Below are positions 44,917 through 59,378 of a stretch of 64,000 nucleotides of DNA, piece after piece. Each line of letters opens with the position of its first letter. Within the stretch, counting starts at the first letter, position 1. The DNA is from Vespa crabro (Eukaryota; Arthropoda; Insecta; Hymenoptera; Vespidae). The translations under genes were made by a program, and so were the position numbers. Under the pieces are notes generated by a model. That model was not told the origin of the DNA and did no database searches. It saw only the letters and a list, made by a program, of their open reading frames with translations. Where the stretch lies: positions 3,493,001 through 3,557,000 of the forward strand of contig NC_060977.1 of assembly GCF_910589235.1 (NCBI RefSeq), in the 5' to 3' direction.

Positions 44917-45022
44917 AAGTAGTAGTAGTAGTAATAGTAATAGTAATAGTAGTAGTAGTAGTAGTAGTAGTAGTAATAGTAATAGTAGTAGTAGTAGTAG
45001 TAATAGTAATAGTAGTAGTAGT
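44917..45022. repeat. (GTA)n triplet repeat
   Basis: About 35 units of GTA with regularly spaced ATA variants (GTAATA blocks). It reads as poly-Val/Ile in one frame and poly-Thr in the opposite one. Confidence 0.9.
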
Positions 45023-47394
45023 CAACTCGATGCTTTCATCTATCTCTCTTTCCTTTCTTCAAAACGGATTCCCGAGCATGATGTGCGATTTTACACCGGC
45101 TGCATTTCTAATGCAGAGCTACTACCTACCTTTCATCGCAATGTCAGAAACTACGTGGCGAGATTTTCTGCGAGTACTCGAATCCTTACTACTCAGTGGA
45201 AGAAACACTTCAACGTGGATGAAAAAGGATTAAGCGTTACTTTCTGAATGACGTTCTGAATGTGCCCAAAGTTTCCTTCTATTTGTGAGGATCGATTTAG
45301 CATATTACTGAAAATAATTGGATTAGGTATGCGTCACGTTTAAATTTCACCGATTATAAAAATATAATTTAAGGTATATAAATATATAAGTCACAGATAA
45401 GTCGTCTTTATTTCTATTTTTCATTTTTTTAATTTTTTTATTCACTTATTTTTTATTTTATTATACTTATTATTTAATTTTTATACGATTCTAATTATAA
45501 TATTTTAAGATACATATACGTATAATAATTTAATATTTCGCAGACACTATAAAAATATATTAACATTATTATGTCATATTGTATTTTTCTTTTTTGTTCT
45601 CTCTTTTTTTTTTCTTCTTCATTAACAATTATCATACTATTATATTGTCAAGTACGAAAGGCAATTTCTTTTTATTCGAACGAGAATCACATCAGAAACA
45701 ATATAATACGTTTTTTGAAATGGATCGTTTCAAAAACTTGAAAGTTTGAAACTATAAAATTTTAATCACCATCTTTACGTGCTGAGAAGTAGAATGATTG
45801 CGCGCAATGAAATTTACGCGTCTCAGGATTGCGCTAGCTTTTGAAATTCATTTTTAAACGATAAATATCGCACGTGATAAGGGTAACGACAAGGGTGACA
45901 ACTTAGCTTTTTACATTAAATATTCGAGATAAGAAGAAAAAAAAAAAAAAGAAAAAGAAAAAGAAGAAAAAAACATCTGTCTCGATCAAATCGACTCGTA
46001 TACATACAAACATACATATACATAGGAATATTATTTCTTTACCCATGATGTCTTAAAAAATGACCGATAAGATGAAATCGCGACGAAAGATCAAGGAACA
46101 CATCGTTTGCGTTCGAAGTTGAAGAGGTTCGGACCAATCGCGAAGCCATTACACGAGCCCTCACCCTTGCCACGAGGGACGTGCAAACGAGGTACTTACT
46201 TCGAATTCAAACCCGTCGGGAACGTCCAATTTAAAAGTTTCCAGACACTCGAAACGGCCTCGAACTGCAGATATGCCCTTGCCATGGCCTCTTTCTCATT
46301 TCTCTAACAAATACATCGACGTCGATACGACGGGAAGAGCTAACCGATGTATTATAATTTTTTTTAGAAATGTTTCGATCGAAGATTATAAATAGATATT
46401 AAAATATCATATTTTAATATCTATGTATGTTTAATTAACATATACGAATTACTTCGAAAATTTATTCGGCTTATTACGAATACATATTATCTACATTAAA
46501 ATAGTAAGATAGTGTTCGCATTACCTTCTCGCCTTTGTCTTTCCTTCGCTCCTACCTATCCCCCTCCAATCGTCTATCAATCGATCCATTCGTTTAGATC
46601 GATTCGTACGAACGAGAATGGATGATTTCATTTATCGCTTTAGCGATAAGTGAAAGTACGAAAGTTTTAATCGGACACGTATCGCGTATCGATCCAAATT
46701 ATTATATTTAGTTATATTATCGTCATTAATGACGATCGATATTTTTTCTTTTTTTCTTTTTTCTTTTTGTTTTTTCTTTCATGCAAGAAATTTTAATGAT
46801 TTATAAACGAAACGATATTTGAATATTTAACATTCGATATTATGAACATTTCATACAAAATATCAAATATCGAGTAATCAATGATAATTTAATGTTCTCG
46901 TCAGTTTCGCATTAAATTTTTTTAAACTGAAATTCTCTATACACACATATCGTCTGTAATGTTCATATTCCAAATGTTTTCTCATACGTGTAACGTCGAG
47001 AACGTTATTAAAAATCTACCTAATTCTATCTTTTCGATTCGATGCATCCCTTGTATATTTTTATTCTCTCGTCGTACCTTTTTTTTTTTTATTTTTGTTC
47101 CATCCCGTCTTTCTTTTTTCTTTCTAATAAAAATACTACGTCAATATCCGTACAATCCGTTACGAGAAAAGAAGGAGTAAATCGCAAAGTCTTTTTTCCT
47201 TTTCCTTTTACTTTTTTATTTTCTTTTTTTCCTTTTTTTTTTTTTGCTCTATACTGAAAGTGCGTTTAGCTATGACAGTTATGGCCCGACATTTCTCTCC
47301 GACACTCGATGTTTTCAACATAAACAGTTAATACGCTCTTTACAAGCAGCTTTAGCGGCAATAAAACGTCGCCATTACGTTCATATTACATATA

Positions 47395-47430
<36 letters not shown>

Positions 47431-47938
47431 AATATTAATATATAATACAAAGAAGAGAAAAACATTAAGGAAGGTTAAAGAAAATAAGAGTAAAGGGAAA
47501 GGTTGGTACGACGAAACATTATGCTCGACAATCGTAGACAATCTTACTAAAGGAACCTTATCAACTGTTAATGTTCATAGCAAAACTACCAATAGCCTTT
47601 CTGTGAGTTATGATAAAATAACACAATAGAATTCGAAGAATCGATAGATATTAATTTTCTTCAATCGTATCTAATCACTCTTTATCCGTCGTATCTATCT
47701 AATCTGTCCAAGTTTTTCTATTTAAATAATAAATGATATTAAAATTAATAAGCACGGATATTATGTTATTACAAATTATATCGTATATATTGAAAATTGT
47801 ATTTTATCGACACGTATCGTCGAAAGAATTCGAGGTTAAATCAAATTCGTTTTACTCGTTTTTACGTTTCGGAGGAAGGTAGTACAGCGAGCGAATAGAA
47901 CGAGTACGGTAAATCAGTCGAAAGTTTTCCTCGCGGTT

Positions 47939-47982
47939 TAAAGAAAAGAAAAGAAAAGAAAAGAAAAGAAAAGAAAAGAAAA
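47939..47982. repeat. (AAAAG)n pentanucleotide repeat
   Basis: About eight AAAAG units in tandem. Confidence 0.9.
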
Positions 47983-48307
47983 AGGAGAGAGGAAAAGAGA
48001 GTCGGTCCTGTGAGTTACGTTTCCAACGGAGCTAATTGAGAACAGTTTTCTTTTCTTATTTTTTCTTCTTTCCCCTACCCTCTCCGTCGAAATTTTTAGC
48101 AGGATCGTCCTGAGATCCCATAGATTCGTGGTACTTCGTTCAAAAAGATCCACGTACTTACGTGCGAGGAAATAACACGAGAAATACTCCGAGAGATATT
48201 TAACGCCACGTAAATTCACGAGGATTGACTAAGTTACGAATGATGTATGACGATTTTTCTGTTTATGTCTTCTTCCTTTTTTTTCTTCTTTTTTCTTTTT
48301 CTTATTT

Positions 48308-48342
<35 letters not shown>

Positions 48343-48510
48343 TCTCTCCTTCTCCTTCTTCGCCTCCCCCTTTTATTTCTTTTTCCAATCCCTTTCACCC
48401 TTCCTTTACTTTCTCAGCCACGTCCAGAAGAGAAACGAGCTCGCTTCGTGCAATTATAAAAAGTTACCGCGTATTTCTTGCCTAATATATATTCGACGTC
48501 TCGGAGAACT

Positions 48511-48555
48511 CCACCCCGTCCCTCCTCCTTCCACCCCCTCCCTGCCCTCTCCCCC
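48511..48555 (-). other. G-quadruplex-prone tract (minus strand)
   Basis: Five or more C-runs of 3-5 on the plus strand in 45 bases, giving a G4 pattern on the minus strand. Confidence 0.55.
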
Positions 48556-49240
48556 GAATCTCGCCATTCACCTCTAGGCGACCCTCTGAAAGCCATAATG
48601 CATCATAATGAACCGTCCTGGGGAGGTCTTTCTTAAATTCGAAGAAACGTGACCTAAAGTACCGTTCAATGCAGAGACGCAATCGTTCTTTTCTTATTTT
48701 TTTTTTCTATTTTTTTGTTCTTTTTTTCTTCTTTTTCTCGAGTCGGAAAGTACCAATTCGGATTCAAGGAATTGGTAATTATCGCGATAAGGAGAAACGA
48801 AATGGTATTCTTCTTAGATTAAAATGTAAAAATCACCGTGTTCGTTCTTAAATATATTATCGATTTGATCGGTAACGAGAATATATTTGCATTGATTATA
48901 TTTCATTTATAAATTCGAAGATATATATATATATATATATTTAATATATAGATAATACATTTAATGTATTATGTTACATAGTTATATCAATCAAGTATTT
49001 CATTACAAAATATTTGTATAATTATCTCAAATAGTTTCGTAGATAATCGTTTGGCACATCAATTTCGTTGTATCAATGGCTTATAGAGGAATACTCGCAA
49101 TCATGGTTAAAGAAAAAAAAAAAATAATAATAAAAATAAAAAGAAAAGTATCAAAAAACGAGAAGCGTCAAATATTAGAATTTTTATACTTTTTTCGATA
49201 CATATTACTTGCGATACTAATTGGTCTCTCTCTCTCTCTC

Positions 49241-49243
<3 letters not shown>

Positions 49244-49295
<52 letters not shown>
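49244..49295. repeat. (AT)n microsatellite
   Basis: About 25 AT units preceded by a short CT tract. Confidence 0.95.
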
Positions 49296-49297
<2 letters not shown>

Positions 49298-49900
49298 ATA
49301 ACATATTTATAATTCCATGTGATCTCACATAATCGTGACATTTCAACCGTGTAAAATAAAAGCAATCCATTCTCAAATTATAGATCAAATGTAGAACGTT
49401 TGTTAAATGTCACTGACCTTTCGATCGAAGTTTCCTTTTTTTCTTTTCGCGGATTGAGAGGGAAGAGGGTGAAGTGAATAAGGGTGGAAGTGAGCAGGGG
49501 ATTGGCCACGAACTTTTAATCGTTCTTTCTCGTTTAGGACACCGTTGGATCCATCCATCCAGAGAGAAAGAGAGAGAAAACTCGGTCATGATCGATTAAA
49601 CCTATTCTTGATCCAAAAATAAACGATCCAAATGAAATTTTACGGTACGAGTTGCGGAACAAACAGTGGAAAGTTATAATCAGTGAGACAATGTACGGTG
49701 ATAATTTCTACGCGATAACGGAAAGCTCGAGAGCAACGGATATTAATCAAAGTTTAATTCGCTACGAAATTGCTAGAATACGTTATCAATTATCTACTCC
49801 GTTTAGATGCGAAGTACTCTCATTGTGTTGGAACTTCCACTCTGGTGCCGTTACTCGATAACGAAGAGATTTGGGCCACGTAAGCCCGTGCTCTCTAGCA

Positions 49901-51724
49901 ACTCGCATTTGCGACCACTCAAAATGATCTTACGACAAGAATAACTTTTTTTCTTCGCTTTCAAAAAGCGACTCAATAAGAAATGGAATAGAATGGAGTA
50001 GATGTAATAGATGAAGTAGATTGATTAATTAGAGGCGAGCAATGATCGTAGCTACGGATTTTTTCTTTTTTGCTAGACGTACACGTCGTAACGATTACGA
50101 AATATTTCTGCTTACGTTTCTTTTTTTTCGTTTTTTTCTATTTTTTTTTTTCGTTTTATTTATTTTTTTTTTTTTTTCTTGAATAAATCTCGTAATCACA
50201 AATCAATTTTTTGCATTAATTTATTCGACGAATCAAATCTCTAAGAGTATATATTTTTAATAATTTGAAAATAGTATATAACGTATACACAATTCAGTAT
50301 TATATTTTACGTAATCATATGAAATATCTTTTTTATTGTCGATTAAACAGTATTACGTCTCAGGAAAGAAAGAGTTGTTTACTTTAAATACGAAGAAATA
50401 TAATTGTTTGAATAATGTATTTTTTTTTTTTTTCTATTTTTATTTTTATTAAAAATATCAAAGTCCTCGAAATAATATATCTAATTTTGTTACTATGATA
50501 TAAAATAAAAACAATGTAAAAACAATTCGAAAATTAATACTTTTTTTTTTAGCTTCAAATTATCTCGAACTCAGGTTTGAATCGAAAAAATGTAGAACTT
50601 TTGAAATTTATCAATATTGATTATTTCTATTTGAAGCATAAACGATAAAAATTAATAAAAGATATCTTCATAAACTTCTCCATGGCTCTACTATTATACT
50701 ATAGAGAATCATTAACAAGCTTCGCTATGCTCATATGTAATACAGAATGTTACGAACCGAGGTAGATGTAAACACACATGAAATATATGTTTCTACGAAG
50801 GAACGACTGGAATCCGTCATATGACACGCGATATCAATGTACATACGAGCCAACCAACGTGCTACAACCTGTGTCCACTAGTATCATAAATTCAAGTTTT
50901 TCGTGTCAAGAGGATAACGCTTGAATATTAGATGCACGCCCGTTAGATTCATGAAGGGTTTAAATTCACCAAGATGATTTAATTATTCATCACGAACCCG
51001 AAAGAAAATCCGTAAACGTGTTATTTCCTATTTTAAGTTATCTTACGCTACTCGTGGAGTTTTAAAAATACAGGAAAGAGTCCAAAGTTCGTATAGCTTT
51101 GTATAGTATTGAAAATACTGAAAGGAAGAGAGAAAAAGAAGAAGAAATATTAGCTACGAGAAAGTCGTAAAAAGGAATAATCGATTTTCATAGAATCATT
51201 TGAGATATTTCTTAAGGTTTTTCGATAAATAATTTAAAAGAAAAAAAAAAAAAAAGAAAAAAGAAAGAAAAGAAAGAAAATTTTATATATAAAACAATTT
51301 CAAAAAGCTATATCGCCGTTTTATAGTAATATTCGTGAACGATAGACCTTATGAACTTATATCGATAAAAATCTTTCGTCGTAAATAAATGTCGTTCGTT
51401 TTATTTTTTATCTTCGACTTGTTCAGAAATAATTATTAATATCGAAAAGTATAACTTTGCAAGACGTAATACTAGTTTAAAGTAACGAGGGAAAATAGCA
51501 GAAGCGACTGTCGGATGCATTATTAATCGGCGTGCCTCGCGGCGGACGTGAATGTTCGGTAGAAAGAACGAACGAGACTCTCTCTAAAACGGATAGAGGA
51601 TTAAAGAGCAGCTAATATCGCGCTAATTGCTCGTCGAAGAAGCTCTTCGAGGAAACTCGTCTCTCGAGGCAAGCCCAAAGAAAACGATTCCCTTAAAGAC
51701 AAGAGAGAAAGAGAGAGGGAGAGG

Positions 51725-51771
<47 letters not shown>

Positions 51772-51874
51772 ATCAAAGATTATTTTATAATTTTAATTTC
51801 AAGGTCCATTGAAATTTTTAACGAACGTATCTTCGAAAATATCTTTCAAAAATATTACATTCAAATTTTAATAG

Positions 51875-51908
<34 letters not shown>

Positions 51909-52027
51909 TAAAAATATATTGTATATATGTATTAATATTAATTTATTCTATTATTTAATATGCGTTTAATTATAAAATAAATTAATCTTTCGTAAGTGGA
52001 TTATACTTCGTATAATAAACTTCTTTC

Positions 52028-52058
<31 letters not shown>

Positions 52059-53480
52059 GAAACAAAAGATATTGAATAATTCATTTTTATATTGGACTTG
52101 TTTAGCTCTTATCAAAAAGGTTTTTTTTTTTTTTTTTTTTAATTTAATATTCCAAACGTCGCATCTTAAAGTAATCTTCAAAACGTTTTACATGAAGTTT
52201 GTTAAATTAATTGCTAATCACTGACGTTGTTTATTAATAATATTATTATAAAAAGAAAAGAAAAGAAAATATATATGACAAGATTGAAAAATGTAAAAAG
52301 GTTTGTAAAAATGAAAAGAAGTTTCTCATGAATTAAAGAATTAAAGGGATAAAATAAAATATTAGATAAATGTAATGATATCAATTATATCATAGACATA
52401 TCCACCGTTCAATAAGAGAAATGAATGCGACAGATACGACCGCAATTAGATAATTATTTAATTACGATCGTAATATCTTCCCTAGTAATGGAAGGGCTGG
52501 TAAGGGCTCAAGATAGGGGATGGATTCAAAGCTCAAACCGCGATGCTTATCACTGTCCATCTTCGTTCTTTCGACGTGCAAGCGTCTCGAATTCCTCGTC
52601 TCGGTTTTCTATCTCGACTTTTTTAACGGTACCCAATTACTTGAGCGCTGCTTTTATCCATTTTCTTCCTTCTCGTCTCGTGAAATTTGCACCAACGTCT
52701 CGAATTCTTTCTTTACTAAGCTTCGATGCTCGAACGAATTTCTAATTTTCATTTATTTTTGAAATAGGAAAAAAAAAATTACGTTAATATATTTATACAT
52801 TAATTATTTGATAATTAAGTTAATTATGTTGTCATTATCTTATAAGATACCTTAAAAATTAATCATACTAATTCTTAATATTACTTCGATATTAATTTCT
52901 TAATATTGCTTCAATATTAATTTCGTTCTTTTTAATCAAAATTAAAAACTTAATAAATTATAAAAATAAAAATGAAAAGCTTAAAGGGATGGGAGAGGGG
53001 TATTTTGCCGTAAACATTCAAAGCAATCGAATTTAGTTTTTTTTTCTTTTCTTAAAGAATGTTGTTTAAAAAAAAATATATATATACATGCGATCTCTTA
53101 AAATTAATGAAATTCTAAGCGTTCGTCGAAGGATGATATTGATAATATGTTGAAAATATTAAACTCATATTTTTTGTGTTTATTATAACGGCTTCCATGA
53201 TATCATAAGATCAGCTTGACATATCTTAACACTTGCATTTGTCAGAATTAATTAAAAATCTTTCTTTTCTTCTTCTTATCTTTGGTAATTCGTCAAAGAT
53301 AAAATAATAAAAGAAAAATAAATCAAATAAAAAATTAATCAAAAATTGTTAAAAAGAAAAAAAAGGAAAGAAAGAAAGAAAAAAAGAAAAGGCCAAAGAA
53401 GAGAAATAAGCCCTCTAAGTATTAGATTAAAATAATCCCTTAATAAATAATCGATTTTTAATTTGTAAGAAGCAAAAAAG
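49901..53480. other. AT-rich non-coding DNA
   Basis: No gene is supported. There are numerous T-runs, a unique moderately GC-rich stretch at 50,680-51,000, a GA tract at 51,724-51,769, an AAT tract at 51,878-51,905 and another unique stretch at 52,410-52,740. A frame over the last (106 codons) has no known motif. Confidence 0.5.
51724..51769. repeat. (GA)n microsatellite
   Basis: About 22 GA units preceded by G-rich purine sequence. Confidence 0.95.
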
Positions 53481-54936
53481 TAAGAAGAAATATCGTTGCC
53501 CTTCCGTGCCAAAGAGCTTGTTTGTTCGAACTTCGGTTGAAACCTTTTTGCCTTTCATTTTACCTCTGTTAGGTCGAACACAGTCCAGCTGCGATATCTT
53601 CGTGACGCATCGAACGGGGGAGACGTCGTCGATTAGGGAAAGCTTGGGTCGAAAACCCGCTTAAGACTAATTATCTTCGACCTTAGAATACTAATGACTC
53701 GTGTCTTGCTTCTAAGAGGAGTAAGGTTTCTTCAGCTATTAATAAAGAATCATCGATTCTGAGCACGTCATTCGTCTCCGTTGATTACGTTGCGTATTAT
53801 ATTAAAAGGGGGAAAAAAGAAATGGGAACTTTTGGAATACCAACAAGTACCAAATATTTTTTCTTTGCATAAATGTACGCCTTTCCATTTTATGCCATAA
53901 GAATAAGAAATAAATTTTACGAGTTTATATATCGAATATATTTTACGATTTCATATGAATATATACTTACGTTTATTTATAATAAAAATAAATTTTATAT
54001 TTTATGTAATATTTTATATCATAGTAGACGATAAGAGTTTCATTGATATAATATCTTCGTTTATTTTTTTTTTTTTCTGTTTTTTCTTTTGCTTTTTCTT
54101 TTTTCAATGAAAGAAATTATTTAATCCAAAGTGGGAGAATAATATTTTAATTAATACAATATTTTCTTCGAGACCAGTTTTCTTTTTTTTCTTTTTTCTT
54201 TTCTTTTCTTTTTTGTAATTTCAAAGTCCGCTGTTAAACTATACGAAGTAGGAAAGAATGAAGTTTGGAAAAAATTATGACTTCTTTTGCGTATTTAAGA
54301 GAACGTTTTCTTTTAATTTTCTTCCTTTTTTTTTTCCATCATATTTAAATCATAAGTTCTCCTAATCCTTGCAAAGTGGCTTAAGCTTAACAGAATAAAG
54401 TTAATGTCACTTTTTATCAAAAATTATTACATTAACTCTATCCTATTTGCTTGCATAAGTAATGGTGAAAGTGAAGTTAAAAAAAAAAAAAAAGGAAAAA
54501 GAAGAAACAATACAATTTTATTTATGTTTGATATTATTGATAATAATCAATAATAAAAATGAATAAAAAGAATAAAAACCAAAATTCCTATTTTAAATTA
54601 TTATATAAACGTAATTATTATTCGGCATTTATCTTACGAGTTTAAACCGCTTTCAGGCGATTTCGAATGGAGCTGAATCATTTAAATGTCGTAACACCTT
54701 TACGACATTCTCAAATTTTGCAAGCGGCAAGAAGTATCTTCATCGGTGAATCATGATTCGCCGTTCGTTCTACTGTCGGTGACCCTTGCCGAAAATCCAT
54801 TTTCACAATTTGACTTGCAAAACTCGGATTACTGTCCGCAAGACGTTGGTTTCCTGTCGTCAAGGTAAGCCTGCTCAAGTCAAGATTATTTGGAGGAAAG
54901 ACATGAGAGAAAAAGAGAGAAAGAGAGAAAGAGAGA

Positions 54937-54972
<36 letters not shown>

Positions 54973-56345
54973 AAGAGAGTTCCTGTATTCTCTCAAAAGC
55001 GAATACTTCGAATTCACAGAGAAGGAGTAGTTACGTTTCGTCTACATCAATCCACTTCCATTCTTCTAAGTTGTTGAACGTCAGCTACGGTACGAGTGCA
55101 TTTTGAAATGCAAAGTGCTTCTATAATTCCAGACACGCCGATTAATTCGACGGAAAAGCGGACGAAGGAATTTACTGAAAATCTTTACTTTATGTAGGAC
55201 GGAAAGAGGGTGAGAGATGGGGTTTAGGGTGGATGGGTGAGGATGACGGATGAGGTAGAAGGGAAGGAGATGGAGGTGAAAGAGAGGAAGTGGTAGGGTA
55301 GAAAATAAAGGAACAAAGATGATGATAGTCTTTAATTATTTAAATTCTTGCTTTCAAACGATATAGTATGCCGGACAGAAAGCCAATGATACAAAGGGAA
55401 TATATCATCTACGTGAAAAGGAATGAATAATGGGAGAAGAGAAAGAAAGAAAGAAAGAGAGAAAGACGAAAAATACAAATTACTATTAAAATAGTGTCAT
55501 CGATTATCTATCTTAATAATATACTTGACTTTTCTTATCATATCTCTCATATCAATTTTATATTAATTATCAATACAAAAACATAGATATCTCAATCGTA
55601 CGATATTATTTGTGATACTTATCAAGAGTACGTAATGTTTACGATATATGCCTCTAATACGTGTTGATAATGATATAGATAAGGAAAAGGAAAAGAGAGA
55701 GAGAGAGAGAGAGAATGAATTAACGATAGGATTGCTTACGTAGATGATTATATTGTTTAGTTCGAAACGTATCACAAACAAGTGCAGGTTTCTCCAAAGT
55801 GCCTTTTTCTCATCATTATCAATCATTACCAATCATCACACATATCTCTCGATGTTATGCTTTTTCCTTTTTTACTTTGTTCTTGTTGTTGTTTTTCTCT
55901 AAACTTTATTTATTAAAAAATATAAATTGTTTTTCTTTCTCAATGTTTTTTCTTCTTCTTTTTTTCTTTTCTTTTATATATATATATATTTTTTGTTTTG
56001 TTTTATTATATATATACATGTTTGTATGTATGTATGTATGTATGTATGTATATAATATAGCAGGTTTATCTCCGATGGTTTGTTTCTTCGTTTGTTAAAT
56101 TAAATCGATATCGTTGAGAACGTTAACATTTTAGCTTAAGTTGATGAATGAGAAAGTCCAATCGTAATTTACAAGTCGAATCGATGGTCATTATCAAGTC
56201 GATCGAGTGGCTAACATAGACCAAGACATTTACGTCTAATTCATAGACAATAGACAATCAAGAAGCCACACGTATTTCCATCGTATTCTCGCGCGATATG
56301 GAAATTATCGTTAATCGATATATACACACACACACGCACGCACGC

Positions 56346-56378
<33 letters not shown>

Positions 56379-56600
56379 CATATATGTATGTATGTATAAC
56401 GAGTATAGAATCCCAGCCTTGACTTGAGACGAATAGAAGTTTCGAATTTCATTAACGTGATCGAGAAGGGCGCGATAGAGGGCGAGTTGAAGGGGGGGAG
56501 GGTGGGTTGGATAAGGGTAAAGAGGGTAGAGGTAGGGCCCATCTTAATTTAGCAATTAACTCTCTACAGTTCTCTGCAACTCTGAAGATGTATATTAGTG
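53481..56600. other. Non-coding DNA with two GC-richer islands
   Basis: Islands at 53,490-53,800 and 54,640-55,300 are unique and may be conserved regulatory sequence. The rest is AT-rich, with GA tracts at 54,939-54,970 and 55,697-55,714, (TATG)n near 56,020-56,052 and (TA)n near 56,346-56,371. Confidence 0.45.
56491..56517 (+). other. G-quadruplex-prone tract
   Basis: Runs of G7, G3, G3 and a later G3 occur within 27 bases, with two more GGG runs just downstream. Confidence 0.5.
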
Positions 56601-57108
56601 TGGTTTAAAGGATATTCGAGTTACTATTGTGTACATATATTCTATGTACGTATGTATGTATTATATTTTATATCGAGCATAGATATTTTTTTTTCTTTCT
56701 TTTTTCTTAGATCGGCCACACAGTGCTCCGAATTGTCTTTTATTTTCTCTTTTTTTTTCTTTGTAATATTAAAATATCAATAATATAATATATACGTATC
56801 AAAAGTCGAAATAATATTTTTCATTCATTCTCCTAGTTATTAATGAATTATTTAAAGTATTAAATTCTTTATTGTTCATGTTATAGGAAAGATGTTGTTT
56901 CTAAAAATAAGATGAGAAAATCGAATATATTTATTTATTACTAGAATATATTAGAATGTAATATTTTGTATAAATCATATTTTTTATGTAATATTTATAA
57001 ATAACAAAATTGGCCAAAATCCTAAAAATATAATGATTTATATGATCGTAATTATATCATAAAATTATAAAAATTACAAAAGATATTTATATCAAGTTTT
57101 TTTTTTAC

Positions 57109-57145
<37 letters not shown>

Positions 57146-58694
57146 GAGAAACGTTTCTTCGTTCAACCATTGATAAGCATAATAAATTCTTTGCGTTCAT
57201 TTAAAAGTTCGATACATTCTTTATAATTGAAAAAAGAAAGTTATTCAATTACAAAATTTCTTTGTAGAATATTCTTTTAACCAATTGTATGAACTTAAGT
57301 GTACACGCGTGTTACACGTAACGAGTGAAATGAAATGAGAGAAGGAGCTTATAAACCATCGTTCGTCGTTATGTAATTAAATCCATGAAATTTTACTCCG
57401 TACTTTATCGATCCCCTTAAAAATCCAATAAATATCGAGAAGTCGAAGCGGTGTCGGTATGAATTAGATCGACCTCTCTCTCTCTCTCTCTCTCTCACTG
57501 TCTTCTCTCTCTATCTATCTATCTATCTATCTCTTTCTCTCTCATTCTCTCTTTATTTTGATCATTTAAAGTTAGCAGAAGCTTTTGCTATGTAACTTCT
57601 CTTAACAATTATACTATTTGAAAAATTTTTAATTAATCCTCATCCAGTTCGTAGTACTATCAAAATTATTCAAGTGATTCATAAATAATTTCTATTATAA
57701 CTAAAGAATTTCTTTTTATAGTCAAGTAAAACTATTTACGTATCGATCCAATAAATGTGCAAAATTGTAAAATATCGCATTTATTAAATTGAATCATAAA
57801 TAATTGTTGCTTTATTGTAATAAATTACGTCACCTACAATGGAACTTTTTTAATCATGAATAAAAATAATTCTATGTTCTTATTAGCGTGAGAGTGATTT
57901 AAAAACGTATCTTTCCTTTCGAAATACTTTTACAATTGGATATGAATTATTTAAAAACATTATCTTTCTTGAATTATTACAAATTTATATTTCTTCTATA
58001 ATGACAAACAAAAAATATATTTTAATACAAATTACATATATTTATTCTTATATTTTTTTATATTCTTATATTCTTTACACATATTATTTATTCTTGAAAA
58101 TAATTATTATCTTAATATGTAAAATGACTTATGATTAAATCAATTTCATAATAACGATCCAATATATAATATATCTACGTTATATTGAATATAATTCTTG
58201 AATATTTAATAACTTTATCTATCAATCCCGTATACATACGTTATAGTTTAATCTTGTCAAAGATTTCACGAATTTCCATAGGAAACTCGATTATTTTCTA
58301 TAACGTCAAGAAGAGGACAACTAACAGCAGTTACGATATCACAAAGCAAAATTTCCTTAGACCGATGAACGTCGTCGTCTTGGCTAATACCAGCGTTACA
58401 TAGTTACGACGTAGAACGCTTCCTTCGCAATATAAATCAAAACTCTGCTAAGTAACAATTTATGTCCGGCACTTAGCGAAGTTGGAAGTTAAGTAGCGGA
58501 GTAATAGACATAGTGGCGGGAGGTCTTCTCTACTCGTTCAGACGGATTACGAATGAACTTGCTGTTAGTAACGAAGATCTAACTGATCTTCCAATTTTTT
58601 CCTGTCTATTATCATAATCTCATGAAAATTTAGTATACCAATCTACCTATATAAATTTAACTAATACGAATATATGCTCTTAGTTACCAATATA

Positions 58695-58734
<40 letters not shown>

Positions 58735-58900
58735 TTAAATAAATAAGAAAATATATGTATATTGTATGTACGAGCACACACATATGTTAAAACGTAAAAT
58801 TTTCTATTAATCCGATTAGATAAAAAATTTGACGTTGCGATTGAATTTTATTTTTCGTTTAATGTTAAACATACTTTTTAATCGTGACTATAAATTTAGC
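56601..58900. other. AT-rich non-coding DNA
   Basis: No gene. Contains a poly-A run (57,116-57,142), a CT/ATCT tract (57,472-57,535) and (TA)n (58,698-58,728). A GC-richer patch lies at 58,280-58,590. Confidence 0.55.
57116..57142 (+). repeat. Poly-A homopolymer, 27 bp
   Basis: Uninterrupted A run. I see no retroposon body beside it. Confidence 0.9.
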
Positions 58901-59338
58901 AATAGCGAAGTGAAAACGAATTCATTTTCGATCGGTTAACCCCCAGTTCGTTGGATCGTTCAACCGTTTGGTCGGTGTGCTCGCGCGTACTCCGGTAATT
59001 CCTTTAAAATACAGGCGCACTCAATCAACGCGAATAGGCACAAATCGGTGATTTCGCGCTCACGGATTATCGGGATCGAATGGGCTTCAGGATATTGCGG
59101 CGGAAACACGAAAGCGCGTAAATGCATCAACGTTATCCCTCACTCTGATTCGTCTCGTCCGGTTTCGAACAAACGACGCGTACGACAATTCCGACGAAAG
59201 CGTTCGAGTGTCATCCTTCGGAGACCTGTCTTTCTTCTCCTCCTTTTCTTCATCGAGTCAATAGGGACAAAGGCTTTTTGATATACGAACGACTATCAAA
59301 AGCGATCGATGATCGATCAAAATCGTTCTTTCATTCTT

Positions 59339-59378
<40 letters not shown>

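Larger units (their letters stand above)
42623..47390. other. Non-coding DNA with microsatellites
   Basis: No gene is supported. GC-richer stretches lie at 42,620-42,845, 44,240-44,590, 44,690-44,830, 45,030-45,290 and 46,070-46,330. They are separated by AT-rich DNA, CT tracts and a GTA triplet tract. Open frames in the islands are short or dominated by repeats. Confidence 0.5.
47391..49900. other. Non-coding DNA with microsatellites
   Basis: Holds (AT)n at 47,398-47,427, an (AAAAG)n pentanucleotide tract, a CTT-rich stretch at 48,280-48,350, a C-rich tract and (AT)n at 49,244-49,295. The unique stretches at 47,830-48,240 and 49,380-49,900 show no recognisable coding sequence. Confidence 0.5.

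Noticed and set aside
58440..58560. Possible small structured RNA in a GC-richer patch
   Set aside because: No cloverleaf, no B-box-like GGTTCGANTCC and no snRNA motif could be made out.
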